Source: Sphingomonas sp. CFBP 13720 | GTDB lineage: Bacteria > Pseudomonadota > Alphaproteobacteria > Sphingomonadales > Sphingomonadaceae | Assembly: GCF_014842075.1 (NCBI RefSeq) | Contig: NZ_JACYVA010000002.1 | Span: forward strand, 428,948 to 492,947 | DNA: 64,000 nt | Direction of reading: 5' to 3' | Part shown: piece by piece, positions 44,476-54,400 of the stretch | Numbering within the stretch: position 1 is the first letter of the stretch | Layout of the letters: the number at the start of each line of letters is the position of its first letter | Notes under the pieces: model-generated | Database searches by the model: none | Told to the model about the DNA's origin: nothing | The model's input: the letters and a program-made list of their open reading frames with translations, nothing else | Translations under genes and position numbers: made by a program

Positions 44476-45870
44476 TCACGCCGCCGCCGGAAAGCGCAGC
44501 GTGACCGCCAGTCCCGGCTGCGCGTCGCGCAGGTCGACCGTCGCGCCCATGCGCTGCGCCGCCGACCGGACGACGGCGAGGCCAAGGCCGCTGCCGTCGG
44601 GGCCGTCGGCGGGGCCGAGCCGGACGAACCGGTCGAACACGCGCGTCCGGTCGTGTTCGGCGATGCCGGGGCCGTCGTCGCGCACGATCAGCAGCACGGC
44701 ATCGGGAGTCCGCGCCAGCGCGACGGTGACGGTCCCGCCGCACGCGTTGTAGCGGATGCCGTTGTCGATCAGGTTGCTGAGAATTTCGAAGATCAGCGTG
44801 CGATGCCCCGCGACCGCGAAGCGACGGTCGGCGACGGCATCGAGTTGCAGTTCGACCCCGCCCTCGATCGCCTGCGCGATGCGGCGCGAGATGACGGCGG
44901 CGGCGACTTCACGCAGGTCGACCTGTTCCAGTGCGGCGGACGCGCCCGCTTCCTCCGCCCGGGCGAGCGACAGCAATTGCGTCAGCAGCCGTTCGAGGCG
45001 GGTGACCGCGTCGCCGATCTCGTCCAGCGCGCCATGCGATCCCCGCCGGGCCAGCGCGACCTGAAGCTTCAGCACCGACAGCGGCGTCCGCATCTGGTGC
45101 GATGCGTCGGCGGTGAAGCGGCGGGTGGCGGCGGTGGCGGTGTCGAGCTGGGCCAGCAGCCGGTCGAACGCCCCGGCAAGCGGCCGCAGTTCGAGCGGCA
45201 GCGGACCGGTATCGAGCGGCGACAGATCGGGCAGCGCGCGTCCGTCCCGCGCCTCCACCGCGCCGCGCAACCGGGCGAGCGGACGCAGGCTCCATCCCAG
45301 TGCCGGGCGCAGCAGCAGGACGGCGATCCCGACCAGCGCCAGTTCGCCGACGAGCAGCGCCACGAGCAGTTGCCGCGTCAGCGCGCGCCGATTGTCGAGC
45401 GTTTCCGCGACCTGCACCACCACCGGCGAACGGACTGCGGGCAGCGCGCGGCGAACCTCGCCGATGCGGATGCGCTGGTCGCGATAGGTGGCGAAGCGGA
45501 AGCGCGGCACGTCGATCGGCAATGTGGCGGGATCGGGCGCGGGCAGATCGGCATAGCCGGTCAGCAACTCGCCACCGACCGCGATGCGGTAATAGACATT
45601 GTCGCGCTCGCTATTCTCCAGCATCCCGAACGCGGCGGGCGGCAGGTCCAGCGTCACCTCGCCGCGTTCGACCTGCACCGTTTCGGCGATCGCGCCCAGC
45701 GCCCCGCCCAGCACCCGGTCGTTGGCGCGGCGCACGACATCGGCGATCAGCGTCGCGCCGACCAGCCCGACGACGATTGCGACGCCCAGCAACGGGCCGA
45801 GCATCGCGATCAGCAGGCGGGTGCGCAGCGCGATGGCATGGGGCGGTACGCCGGGACTTCGCGCCCTCAT
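44476..45870 (-). CDS. Sensor histidine kinase, TctE-like
   Basis: 464 residues. Two membrane helices (about 17-40 and 165-188) flank a periplasmic domain of about 125 residues; a HAMP-like linker follows (LRPLARLRGAVEARD). The dimerisation/phosphoacceptor box is FTADASHQMRTPLSVLKLQ; the ATP domain has NLIDNGIRYN (N box), VRDDGPGI (G1) and GSGLGLAVV (G2). The protein is of the TctE/QseC type with a DUF-like periplasmic sensor. It is coupled to the response regulator (45867-45870). Neighbouring uptake genes suggest a tri- or dicarboxylate as signal, possibly via the solute-binding protein. Confidence 0.92.
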   Translation of the reverse strand: MRARSPGVPPHAIALRTRLLIAMLGPLLGVAIVVGLVGATLIADVVRRANDRVLGGALGAIAETVQVERGEVTLDLPPAAFGMLENSERDNVYYRIAVGGELLTGYADLPAPDPATLPIDVPRFRFATYRDQRIRIGEVRRALPAVRSPVVVQVAETLDNRRALTRQLLVALLVGELALVGIAVLLLRPALGWSLRPLARLRGAVEARDGRALPDLSPLDTGPLPLELRPLAGAFDRLLAQLDTATAATRRFTADASHQMRTPLSVLKLQVALARRGSHGALDEIGDAVTRLERLLTQLLSLARAEEAGASAALEQVDLREVAAAVISRRIAQAIEGGVELQLDAVADRRFAVAGHRTLIFEILSNLIDNGIRYNACGGTVTVALARTPDAVLLIVRDDGPGIAEHDRTRVFDRFVRLGPADGPDGSGLGLAVVRSAAQRMGATVDLRDAQPGLAVTLRFPAAA

Positions 45871-46532
45871 CCCGCGTCCAGCATATAGCCGACGCCGCGC
45901 ACGGTACGGATCTGCGGGCCGTCAGGGGCCAGTTTGGTGCGCAGGCGGGTGACGTTGACCTCGATCGCATTCGGGCCGACCGGTTCGTCATACCCGAACA
46001 CTTCGGCCAGCAGCAGCTCGCGCGTCACCACCTGTCCGGCGCGGGTCGCCAGCGTGTCGAGCACCGCCCATTCGCGACGGCGCAGGTCGAGCGGACGCCC
46101 GGCAACCTCCGCCACGCCCGACGACCGGTGCAGGCACAGCGTCCCGACGACCAGTTCGGGCACCGGATCGCCGCCGCGCCTGCGTCCCAGCGCGCGGACC
46201 CGTGCCTCCAGCTCCTCCGGCTCGAACGGCTTGCGCAGATAATCGTCGGCGCCAAGGTCCAGCCCGCGCACCCGGTCGTCCAGCGCGTCGCGCGCGGTCA
46301 GCATCAGCACCGGCACCCGGTCCCCCCGCCGCCGCATGCGTTCCAGCACGGTGAAGCCGTCGATATCGGGCAGCCCGACGTCGAGGATCACCAGCGCATA
46401 GGGTTCGCCCGACACCAGTTCCAGCGCCTCTTCGCCGCTGGCGCTGTGGTCGACCGCATGGCCGCCGACGCGCAGCAGCGTGGCGATGCTGCGGGCCAGC
46501 GCGGCGTCGTCCTCGATCATCAGGATACGCAT
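45867..46532 (-). CDS. OmpR-family response regulator, TctD-like
   Basis: 221 residues: receiver domain (MRILMIEDDAALARSI, acidic pocket; VILDVGLPDIDGF, phospho-Asp near residue 51; LRKPFEPEEL, Lys) and a winged-helix DNA-binding domain (LDLRRREWAVLDTLATR, then GYDEPVGPNAIEVNVTRLRT and IRTVRGVGYML). The stop overlaps the kinase start. The divergent 98-bp region to the solute-binding protein gene is the likely target. Confidence 0.93.
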   Translation of the reverse strand: MRILMIEDDAALARSIATLLRVGGHAVDHSASGEEALELVSGEPYALVILDVGLPDIDGFTVLERMRRRGDRVPVLMLTARDALDDRVRGLDLGADDYLRKPFEPEELEARVRALGRRRGGDPVPELVVGTLCLHRSSGVAEVAGRPLDLRRREWAVLDTLATRAGQVVTRELLLAEVFGYDEPVGPNAIEVNVTRLRTKLAPDGPQIRTVRGVGYMLDAG

Positions 46533-46630
46533 GACGGCCCTTCGGGGTGAAAGGTTGCTGACAGGGTTCGCGGGTATCGCACCATCACAGCTTATCCGAT
46601 CGAAGAAGCGGAAAAGCGAGAGGAGCCGGG
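46533..46630. promoter_or_regulatory. Divergent promoter region between response regulator and transport operon
   Basis: 98 bp separate the two start codons. The ribosome-binding site of the solute-binding protein is GAGAGGAG. I see no clear inverted repeat, but any operator for the TctD-like regulator should be here. Confidence 0.45.
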
Positions 46631-47704
46631 ATGCGAAAGATCCTATTTCTGTTGGCGATGACGTTCGGTGCGCTGGCGACCCCGGCGGCGGCGCAGCGTC
46701 CGGCGGGCTATCCCCGGTCGTACGACGCGCTGGTCGCGGCGGCGAAGGCGGAACGGATCGTCACCGTCTATGGCAATGCCGACACCGCCGAGCTGGTGCC
46801 GATGGTCGCCGCGTTCCGCCGGACCTATCCGGGGATCGCGGTACGCTATGTCGACCTGCAATCCGTCGAGATCTATCGCCGCGTCGTCGGCGAGACCCGC
46901 GCGCGGCGGCCGTCGGCCGACATCGTCTGGTCGTCGGCGATGGACCTTCAGGTCAAGCTGATCAACGACGGGTTCGCACAGGGCTATGCCAGTCCCGAAA
47001 AGCCCGCGCTGCCGCCGCAGTCGGTGTGGAAGAACATGGGCTATGGCGTCACCGCCGAGCCGATCGGCATCGTGTACAACCGTCGCCTGATCTCCGATGC
47101 GAAAATGCCGCGCAGCCATGCCGCGCTGGAGGCGCTGCTGCGCACGCGGCGGTCGATCTTTACCGGGCGGGTGACGACGTTCGACCCGGCGCGGTCCAAC
47201 GTCGGATATCTGTACCTGACGCAGGACATGGCGATCACGCGCGACACGCGCAGCCTGTTGTCGGCAATCGCGGCGACCAAGCCGGTGCTGGCGGCCAATA
47301 CCGAACCGATGCTGGCGGCGGTGGCGGCGGGGCGGCAGGCGATCGCGTACAACGTCATCGGATCGTACGCGCTGGAAAAGGCGAAGGCCGACCGCCGCAT
47401 CGGCGTGGTGTTTCCGACCGATTACACGCTGGTCACGTCGCGCATCGCCTTCATCGCCCGCGACGCGCGGTCGCCCGCCGCCGCCAAGCTGTTCCTCGAT
47501 TTCCTGCTGTCACGGCGCGGACAGGCGTTGCTGGCGCAGCGCAGCCTGTGGCCGGTACGCACCGACGTACCCGCACGCCGCCTTGCCGCCGCACAGGCCC
47601 GCCCGATCCGCGTCGGGCCGCAGCTTCTCGTCAATCTCGACCGCATCTCCCGTCAGCGCTTCCTGCGCGAATGGCGGGCGATCCTTACCGGAGCCATTTC
47701 ATGA
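46631..47704 (+). CDS. Periplasmic solute-binding protein (AfuA/PgtC-like), no ABC partners
   Basis: 357 residues with a signal peptide (MRKILFLLAMTFGALATPAAA). The mature protein is a class II binding protein of the extracellular solute-binding type: LVAAAKAERIVTVYGNADTA, FRRTYPGIAVRYVD, ADIVWSSAMDLQ, NMGYGVTAEPIGIVYNRRL and LVTSRIAFIARDARSPAAAK. Such proteins usually serve ABC importers of iron or organic anions, or PgtC-type phosphoglycerate signalling. No permease or ATPase gene is nearby, and the gene lies between a two-component system and a porin, overlapping the porin start (ATGA at 47701). A co-sensor role is therefore plausible. Confidence 0.82.
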   Translation: MRKILFLLAMTFGALATPAAAQRPAGYPRSYDALVAAAKAERIVTVYGNADTAELVPMVAAFRRTYPGIAVRYVDLQSVEIYRRVVGETRARRPSADIVWSSAMDLQVKLINDGFAQGYASPEKPALPPQSVWKNMGYGVTAEPIGIVYNRRLISDAKMPRSHAALEALLRTRRSIFTGRVTTFDPARSNVGYLYLTQDMAITRDTRSLLSAIAATKPVLAANTEPMLAAVAAGRQAIAYNVIGSYALEKAKADRRIGVVFPTDYTLVTSRIAFIARDARSPAAAKLFLDFLLSRRGQALLAQRSLWPVRTDVPARRLAAAQARPIRVGPQLLVNLDRISRQRFLREWRAILTGAIS

Positions 47705-49200
47705 CATTCCTGCATGGCAGTTGCGCGCTGATCGCGCTCGTCACCGCCACCCCGGCGCTGGCACAGACGCCGACCCCGGCCGATCTGGCCGAACTGGTCC
47801 GGCAACAGGCGGCGGAGATCGCCGTGCTCAAGGCCCGGCTGGACCGGATCGAAGGGTCCACCGTGACCGCCGCCGCTCCCGCACTTCCGGCACCCTCGGT
47901 CGCCGCTCCCCCCGTCGCGGTCGCGCAGGTCGCGCCGCCGGTACAGGGCACCCAACCGCGCCGCACCGTGCCGTTCGCACCGCAGCTCGCCCCGCCCGGT
48001 CCCGCCGACCGCAACGTCGCACAGGCGGAGGCGGCGCGCGACAATCCGTCGGGGCTGACCACCGAATGGGGCGCGGGTCTGCCGGTCTTCCATTCGGCCG
48101 ACGGGGTGTACACGTTCAAGCCGCGCGGACGCATCCTGACCGACGTCAGCACGACCTTCGGTTCGGACTATGCCGGACGCAACCTGACCACCACCGGCAT
48201 GCGCGCGTTGCGCCTTGGCCTAGAAGGCGGGGTCGGCACGCATTTCTTCTATCAGTTCGAGGCCGATTTTTCGGAAAACGAAGTCGATGTCGTCACCGCG
48301 TTCATGGGCTGGCGCAACCGCATCGCGCCGGGGATCGATTACGACGTGCGCGTCGGGCACCTGTTCAACGATCGCGGATTCGAAGGATCGACCGGATCGG
48401 ATTCGACGCCGTTCCTCGAACGCACCGTCGTCGCCACCGCGATCATCCCGCAGCGTGGATTCTATGGTCTGGGCGTCATGCCGCGCGTGTTCTGGAAGAC
48501 CGGCCACGCATCGCTGACCGTCACCGGCGACCGGGTCGACGGATCGCAGACCGTCGGCGACGGGCGCACCGTCCTGGCGCGTGCCCACTGGAACCCGATC
48601 AAGACCGACGATGCCGTCCTGCATCTGGGCGCATGGGGTTTCGACGAGGCGGTATCGCCCGCCAATACCGCGCTGACGCGCAACACGGTGATCGGCGGAC
48701 GGTTCAACGGTGGCCTGCGCGTATCGTCGGGCACGCTGCTGGGCGGCACCGGCACCACCGGATACGGGCTCGAACTGGGCGGCTATCGCGGGCCGTTGTG
48801 GCTGATGGCCGAAGCGGGCCGGCGCGAGGCACGCACGGTCGCCAACGGCGATTTCGACAGCAAGGCGTGGAGCGTGTCCGGCGGGTTCTTCCTGACCGGC
48901 GACCTTCCGCCGTACAATCCGCGGCTGGGCAGTTTCGGCCAGCCCAAGGTCAAGCGCCCGACGTTCGACGGCGGGCCGGGCGCGATCGAACTGACCGCGC
49001 GCTACGAAAGCCTTGATTACACCGACCTGCTGACCGGCGGCGAAGGCTGGGCCGGGACGATCGGCGTGAACTGGTATCTCAACAGCTTCACCCGGTTCCA
49101 GCTCAACGCGATCCATTGGGACACCGACAATCGCGCCGGGGCGTACACCGGCGGCGATGCCGGGCAGACCGTCAGCGGCCGCGTCGCCGTCACCTTCTGA
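47701..49200 (+). CDS. OprO/OprP-type porin
   Basis: 499 residues with a signal peptide (ALIALVTATPALA). A short coiled coil (DLAELVRQQAAEIAVLKARLD) is followed by a Pro/Ala-rich linker and a barrel opening with YTFKPRGRILTDVSTTFGSD. THFFYQFEADFSENEVDVV, VRVGHLFNDRGFEGSTGSDS and FTRFQLNAIHWDTDN are strands of the phosphate/anion-selective porin family; it ends AVTF. The N-terminal coiled coil probably makes a trimer-supporting periplasmic stalk. The start overlaps the binding-protein stop. It likely admits anionic substrate for the CitMHS-type transporter downstream. Confidence 0.87.
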   Translation: MTFLHGSCALIALVTATPALAQTPTPADLAELVRQQAAEIAVLKARLDRIEGSTVTAAAPALPAPSVAAPPVAVAQVAPPVQGTQPRRTVPFAPQLAPPGPADRNVAQAEAARDNPSGLTTEWGAGLPVFHSADGVYTFKPRGRILTDVSTTFGSDYAGRNLTTTGMRALRLGLEGGVGTHFFYQFEADFSENEVDVVTAFMGWRNRIAPGIDYDVRVGHLFNDRGFEGSTGSDSTPFLERTVVATAIIPQRGFYGLGVMPRVFWKTGHASLTVTGDRVDGSQTVGDGRTVLARAHWNPIKTDDAVLHLGAWGFDEAVSPANTALTRNTVIGGRFNGGLRVSSGTLLGGTGTTGYGLELGGYRGPLWLMAEAGRREARTVANGDFDSKAWSVSGGFFLTGDLPPYNPRLGSFGQPKVKRPTFDGGPGAIELTARYESLDYTDLLTGGEGWAGTIGVNWYLNSFTRFQLNAIHWDTDNRAGAYTGGDAGQTVSGRVAVTF

Positions 49201-49225
49201 TCCCATCATCCAAGGAACCACGAAC

Positions 49226-50527
49226 ATGAGTCTCGCATTGCTTGGCTTCGCGATGGTGGCGGTCTTCATGACGCTCATCATGACGAAGAAGATGACGCCG
49301 CTGGTCGCGCTGATCGTCATTCCGACCATCTTCGGCGTGATCGCCGGACAGGCCGCAGGGCTGGGTCCGATGATGATCGACGGCATCAAGAACCTTGCGC
49401 CCACCGGCGTGATGCTGCTGTTCGCGATCCTGTTCTTTTCGACCATGACCGACACGGGACTGTTCGATCCGCTGGTCGGGCGGCTGATCCGGCTGGTGCA
49501 TGGCGATCCGATGCGCATCCTGTTGGGCACGGTCGCGCTGTGCGCGGTCGTCAGCCTCGATGGCGACGGATCGACGACGTACATCATCACCATCGCCGCG
49601 CTGCTGCCGCTGTACAAACGCTACGACATGAACCGGCTGTACCTGTGCTGCCTGCTGATGCTGACCAGCGGCATCATGAACCTGACGCCATGGGGTGGGC
49701 CGACCGCACGCGCCGCCAGCGCGCTGAAGCTCGATCCCGCCACGCTGTTCCTGCCGCTGATCCCCGGCATGCTGGCCGGGCTTGCCGCGCTGCTGGCGCT
49801 GGCCGTGTGGTTCGGACGCAAGGAACGCCACCGCATCGGCCATGTGAAGGCGAACCAGCCGGTCGAATTCACCGGCATGGCGGTGTCGCAATATCCCGAA
49901 GCGCGCCGCCCGCACCTGATCTGGTTCAACGGCCTGCTGGTCGTCGCCCTGCTGACGCTGCTGGTATGGGGCATCCTGCCGCTGTCGGTGCTGATGATGA
50001 TCGCGTTCGCGATCGCGATGATCGTCAACTATCCGGGTGTCGCCGAACAGAAGGAACGCATCGCCGCGCATGCCGGCAACGTGCTGTCGGTCGTGTCGCT
50101 GATCTTCGCCGCCGGCATCTTCACCGGCATCCTCGGCGGAACCGGCATGGTCGAGGCGATGAGCAAGGAAGTCGTGGGCATGATCCCGCCGGTGCTGGGG
50201 CCGTACATGGCGCCGATCACCGCGCTGCTCAGCCTGCCCTTCACCTTCTTCATCAGCAACGACGCCTTCTATTTCGGGATGCTGCCGATCCTTGCCGAGG
50301 CGGGATCGCATTACGGGGTCGAACCGATGGCGATCGCGCGCGCGTCGCTGATGGGACAGCCGGTGCATCTGCTCAGCCCGCTGGTGCCGTCGACCTATCT
50401 GCTGGTCAGCCTGGCGGGAATCGACCTGGCCGATCACCAGCGCTTCACGCTGCTGCCCGCGATCGGGGTGTGCGTGGTGATGACGATCGTCGGCATGATC
50501 GCCCTCGCCTTTCCGTTCGTCGCATAA
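49226..50527 (+). CDS. CitMHS-family citrate/metal-citrate:proton symporter
   Basis: 433 residues, about 12 membrane helices. LALLGFAMVAVFMTLIMTKK opens the family; ALCAVVSLDGDGSTTYIITI is the central SLDGDGSTT loop and TSGIMNLTPWGGPTARAA the NLxPWGGPTxRA loop, which shape the substrate site; LPFTFFISNDAFYFGMLPI is the third conserved block. Members import citrate complexed with Mg or Ca, or related acids. It lies 25 bp after the porin and is preceded by AAGGA. With the porin and binding protein it forms an uptake operon opposite a TctDE-like two-component system. Confidence 0.92.
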   Translation: MSLALLGFAMVAVFMTLIMTKKMTPLVALIVIPTIFGVIAGQAAGLGPMMIDGIKNLAPTGVMLLFAILFFSTMTDTGLFDPLVGRLIRLVHGDPMRILLGTVALCAVVSLDGDGSTTYIITIAALLPLYKRYDMNRLYLCCLLMLTSGIMNLTPWGGPTARAASALKLDPATLFLPLIPGMLAGLAALLALAVWFGRKERHRIGHVKANQPVEFTGMAVSQYPEARRPHLIWFNGLLVVALLTLLVWGILPLSVLMMIAFAIAMIVNYPGVAEQKERIAAHAGNVLSVVSLIFAAGIFTGILGGTGMVEAMSKEVVGMIPPVLGPYMAPITALLSLPFTFFISNDAFYFGMLPILAEAGSHYGVEPMAIARASLMGQPVHLLSPLVPSTYLLVSLAGIDLADHQRFTLLPAIGVCVVMTIVGMIALAFPFVA

Positions 50528-50539
50528 GGAGCGCCCGGC

Positions 50540-51217
50540 ATGGATCATTCCCCCGAACCGTTGATGCTGTTGCCCGCCATGGGATGCGACGGCCAGCTAT
50601 GGGCACGCCAGATCATGGATCTGGGCGACCGGGCGGCACCCGAGTTCAGCGATCTGGCACAGGACGACACGTTGTCCGACATGGCGACGCGGGTGTTGTC
50701 GGAATGTCCGCCGCGCTTCGCGGTCGCCGGCGTCAGCCTCGGCGGGTACGTCGCGATGGAGATGGTGCGGCAGGCCCCCGAACGGGTGACGCGCGTCGCG
50801 TTGTTCGGAACCCGCGCGACGATGGACATCCGTCCGCGCACCGTCGTCGGACAGGGGTTGCTGGCCACCGCCCCGCATGCCGATCCGCGGCTGACGGCGA
50901 TCGTCGCCGGCCCGGCGCAGGCGATGGCGGAGCGCGTGGGGCAGGCGGTGTTCGAACGCCAGCAGCGTGCATTGCTGGCCCGGCCCGACATCAGCGACGC
51001 GATCGGCGCCATCCATGTGCCGACGCTGGTCGCGGTCGGCGATCGGGACCGCATCTGTACCCCCGACGATGCACGGGCGCTGGCCGACCGGATACCGGGG
51101 GCAGTGTTTCACGTGCTGCGATCGTGCGGGCATCTGTCGCCGATGGAGCGGCCGGGCGAGGTGACGATGCTGTTGCGGCAGTGGCTGCGGCGGCCGGTTC
51201 ATACCGAATCTGGTTAA
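50540..51217 (+). CDS. Alpha/beta-fold hydrolase
   Basis: 225 residues. PLMLLPAMGCDGQLWARQI is the oxyanion strand-loop, VAGVSLGGYVAMEM the nucleophile elbow (Gly-Val-Ser-Leu-Gly), VAVGDRDRICTPDDARAL carries the acid and SCGHLSPMERPGEV the His. The lid region is short, so the substrate is probably small. The gene follows the CitMHS-type transporter by 12 bp, with AAGGAG near the end of the transporter gene as ribosome-binding site, and is probably in the same operon. Possible roles include hydrolysis of an ester taken up by the system. Confidence 0.82.
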   Translation: MDHSPEPLMLLPAMGCDGQLWARQIMDLGDRAAPEFSDLAQDDTLSDMATRVLSECPPRFAVAGVSLGGYVAMEMVRQAPERVTRVALFGTRATMDIRPRTVVGQGLLATAPHADPRLTAIVAGPAQAMAERVGQAVFERQQRALLARPDISDAIGAIHVPTLVAVGDRDRICTPDDARALADRIPGAVFHVLRSCGHLSPMERPGEVTMLLRQWLRRPVHTESG

Positions 51218-51221
51218 GATC

Positions 51222-51259
51222 GCTGCGGCCGTTTCGGCGAAAGCCGGGTCGGCCGCGGC
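51222..51259 (+). terminator. Possible transcription terminator hairpin without T tract
   Basis: GCTGCGGCCG (51222-51231) pairs with CGGCCGCGGC (51250-51259), ten bases with one G-T pair, across an 18-base loop. It follows the hydrolase gene by five bases, but no T run follows. It may stop RNA polymerase weakly or act as an RNA-end stabiliser. Confidence 0.4.
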
Positions 51260-51474
51260 CGGATTTGCGCGGCGAAGTTTCAGAAAAAATCGACATATCT
51301 TCGCCGTTCGTCCCGTTTCGAAACCCCACGTTCCGGACTGATACAAATTAACTATGTGCTGATGGTACGGACGCGTCGTCCGGCCTTGCCCCTGTTCCAC
51401 TGCGATGCGAAGCGCCCGGTCAGCCGCTGGCCCGACCGGCCCCGACGGCGCAACCGAACAGGGACTGAAGGCAA
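51260..51474 (+). promoter_or_regulatory. Leader region before the RTX-deacetylase/Pel locus
   Basis: An A/T-rich patch (around 51330-51360, containing AAATTAACTATGTG) stands out in the GC-rich surroundings and is the likely promoter for the Pel locus. No c-di-GMP riboswitch structure was recognised. The following gene has a weak AGGG-type ribosome-binding site. Confidence 0.4.
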
Positions 51475-54400
51475 ATGGCGAACGTGAACCCCGTGCTGAT
51501 CGACGGCAATCTGGCCGACTGGAACGCCGTCGACCGCATCGATCGCGGTCTGGGCGAAGGCTATGCGATCCGTGCGCGCAGCGACGGCGACAGCTTCGCG
51601 TTCGCGATGACCGCCCCCACGGCGATCGGTGCGAACACCACCGCGTGGCTCAACACCGATCGCAACGCCAAGACCGGGTATCAGGTGTTCGGGTTCGCCG
51701 CAGGGGCCGAATACAACGTCAACTTCAACGCCGACGGCACCGTGTCGCTGTACACCGGCGGCGCGGGCGAGACGCTGGTCGCCGCGAACCTTCAGGCGGC
51801 GTGGTCGGCCGACCGCACCACCGTCGAGTTCCGCGTTCCCAAAGCCGCGATCGGCGACCCGCAGGCGATCGACACGCTGTACGACGTCAACGACGGCGCG
51901 TTCCTGCCCGGCGACTATTCCGGCCCGGCCTTCACCGTGTTCAACGAAGCCACCACGCCCGCCGATCCGGCGCAGCGCATCGCGATCGTGTGGTCGGAAA
52001 GCACCGCCAACGCCTATTTCAGCAAGACCGCCTATTCGCAGCTGTTCATGGCGGCGCAGAGCCAGGCGATGCAGTCGGGCGTGCCGTTCGACATCCTGAC
52101 CGAATCCGACCTGACCAGCCTGACCACGCTGGCGAAATACGACACGATCGTGTTCCCGTCGTTCCGCAACGTCGATGCCGCAATGGTCGACAAGATCACG
52201 CAGACGCTGGAGCTGGCGACCAAGCAGTACGGCATCGGGCTGGTCGCGGCGGGCGAGTTCATGACCAACGCCGCCGATGGCAGCGCGCTGGCAGGTGACA
52301 GCTATTCGCGGATGAAGCTGTTGTTCGACGCGACCCGCGTGACCGGCGGCTTCCCCGCCGACGTCACGGTCAAGGTGACCGACGCCGCCGGCCTCGTGCT
52401 CGACGGCTATGCCGATGGCGAGGTGATCCATCAGTACACCGCCGTGGGCTGGAACGCGTTCACGAGCGTCAGCGGCAAGGGTACGACGATCGCGACCGAA
52501 ACGGTCGGCGGACAGACCTATGCCGCCGCGCTCGCCACGCAGACCGGTGGCCGCAACGTGCTGTTTTCCAGCGAAGCGGTAATGGCCGACGACAATATGC
52601 TGCAGAAGGCGATCGATTATTCGGTCCATGGCGGCGGATTGTCGGTCGGGTTGCAGATGACGCGCGACACCGGAATGGTCGCGGCGCGCAACGACATGGA
52701 CCAGAGCCAGGAGCGCGACGAGGTCAACCCGGAGAACGGTGCGCCGGGCATCTATGACAAGATGATCCCGATCCTTGCGGACTGGAAGGCGAAGTATAAT
52801 TTCGTCGGCAGCTATTACGTCAACATCGGCAACGACGCGGCCAACGGCCAGTCGACCGACTGGGCGGTGTCGCTGCCCTATTACAAGGCGTTGCTCGACA
52901 TGGGCAACGAGCTGGGGTCGCACAGCTATACCCACCCGCACGACACCAACCTGTTGACCGACGAACAGATCCAGTTCGAATTCGGTCAGAACCGCGCCGA
53001 GCTGGAGCAGCAGCTGAGCAGCTTCCTTGGCAAGCCGGTATCGGTCGGCGGCGCGGCGGTGCCCGGTGCGCCCGAACAGATCGCGACGTCGCAGGAAATC
53101 CTGAAATACGTCACCTATCTGTCGGGCGGCTATTCGGGAATCGGTGCCGGCTATCCCAACGCATTCGGGTTCATGACCCCGCAGAACGCGGTCGACGGCA
53201 AGGTCTATATCGCGCCGAACACGTCGTTCGACTTCACGCTGATCGAGTTCCAGAAGAAGACCGTCGCCGAAGCCGAAGCGGTGTGGGCGAAGGAGTTCAC
53301 TGAGCTGACCGCGCACGGCGACGCGCCGGTGGTGGTGTGGCCGTGGCATGATTACGGCCCCACCGCGTGGACGCTGGACGGCGTCAGCCCGTACACGCAG
53401 CAGATGTTCACCAACTGGGTCGAACGCGCGGCGAAGGCGGGCGTCGAGTTCGTGACGCTGGCCGATCTGGCCGCGCGCATCGCATCGTTCGATCAGGCGC
53501 AGATCGTCAGCAGCGTGAGCGGCGACACGATCACCGCAAGCGTATCGTCGGCGGGCGGCACCGGGCTGTTCGCGCTCGACGTCGACGGACAGAAGACCGG
53601 GCAGGTGATCCAGAGCGTCGCGGGCTGGTATGCCTATAGCAACGACAAGGTGTTCCTGCCGATGGCCGGCGGCAATTTCCAGATCAAGATGGGCGCGGCC
53701 GCCGACGATGTGACCCACATCACCGCATTGCCGATGCGCGCGTCGCTGATGACGCTGAGCGGCGACGGACGCGACCTGAGCTTCACGGTCGCCGGCGAAG
53801 GCAAGGTCGTGGTCGACCTGAAGGCCCCCGGCACCAACTGGGTGTCGATCGAAGGCGGTATCTCGACCTCGCTGGTCGGCGAGATCGCGACGATCGATCT
53901 GGGCGCCATCGGCACGCACAACGTCAAGATCACGCAGATCGCCAACAGCGGCCCGGTCCTGACCTCGTTCGGCGGCGCGGACACGGCCAAGCTGTCGATC
54001 GCCGAGAACGTCGCCGCGCTGACCAGCTTCACCGCGACCGACGCCAATGCGGCGATGGGCGACACGGTGAAGTTCTCGATCGGTGCGGGCGGCGACGGCG
54101 CGAAGTTCACGATCGACGGCACGACCGGCGTGCTCAAGTTCCTGACCGCACCCGATTTCGAGCAGCCGACCGATGCCAATCGCGACAACGTCTATGTCGT
54201 GACGGTCGTCGCCACCGATTCGCGCGGCGCGACCGATACGCAGGTCCTGTCGGTCGGCGTGACCGACGTGGTCGGCGTGACGCGGACCGGATCGATCTTC
54301 GCCGAAACGCTGACCGGCACCAGCGAGCAGGACGTGCTCGACGGTTACTGGGGCAACGACGTGCTCAACGGTCTGGGCGGCAACGACCGGTTGACCGGCG

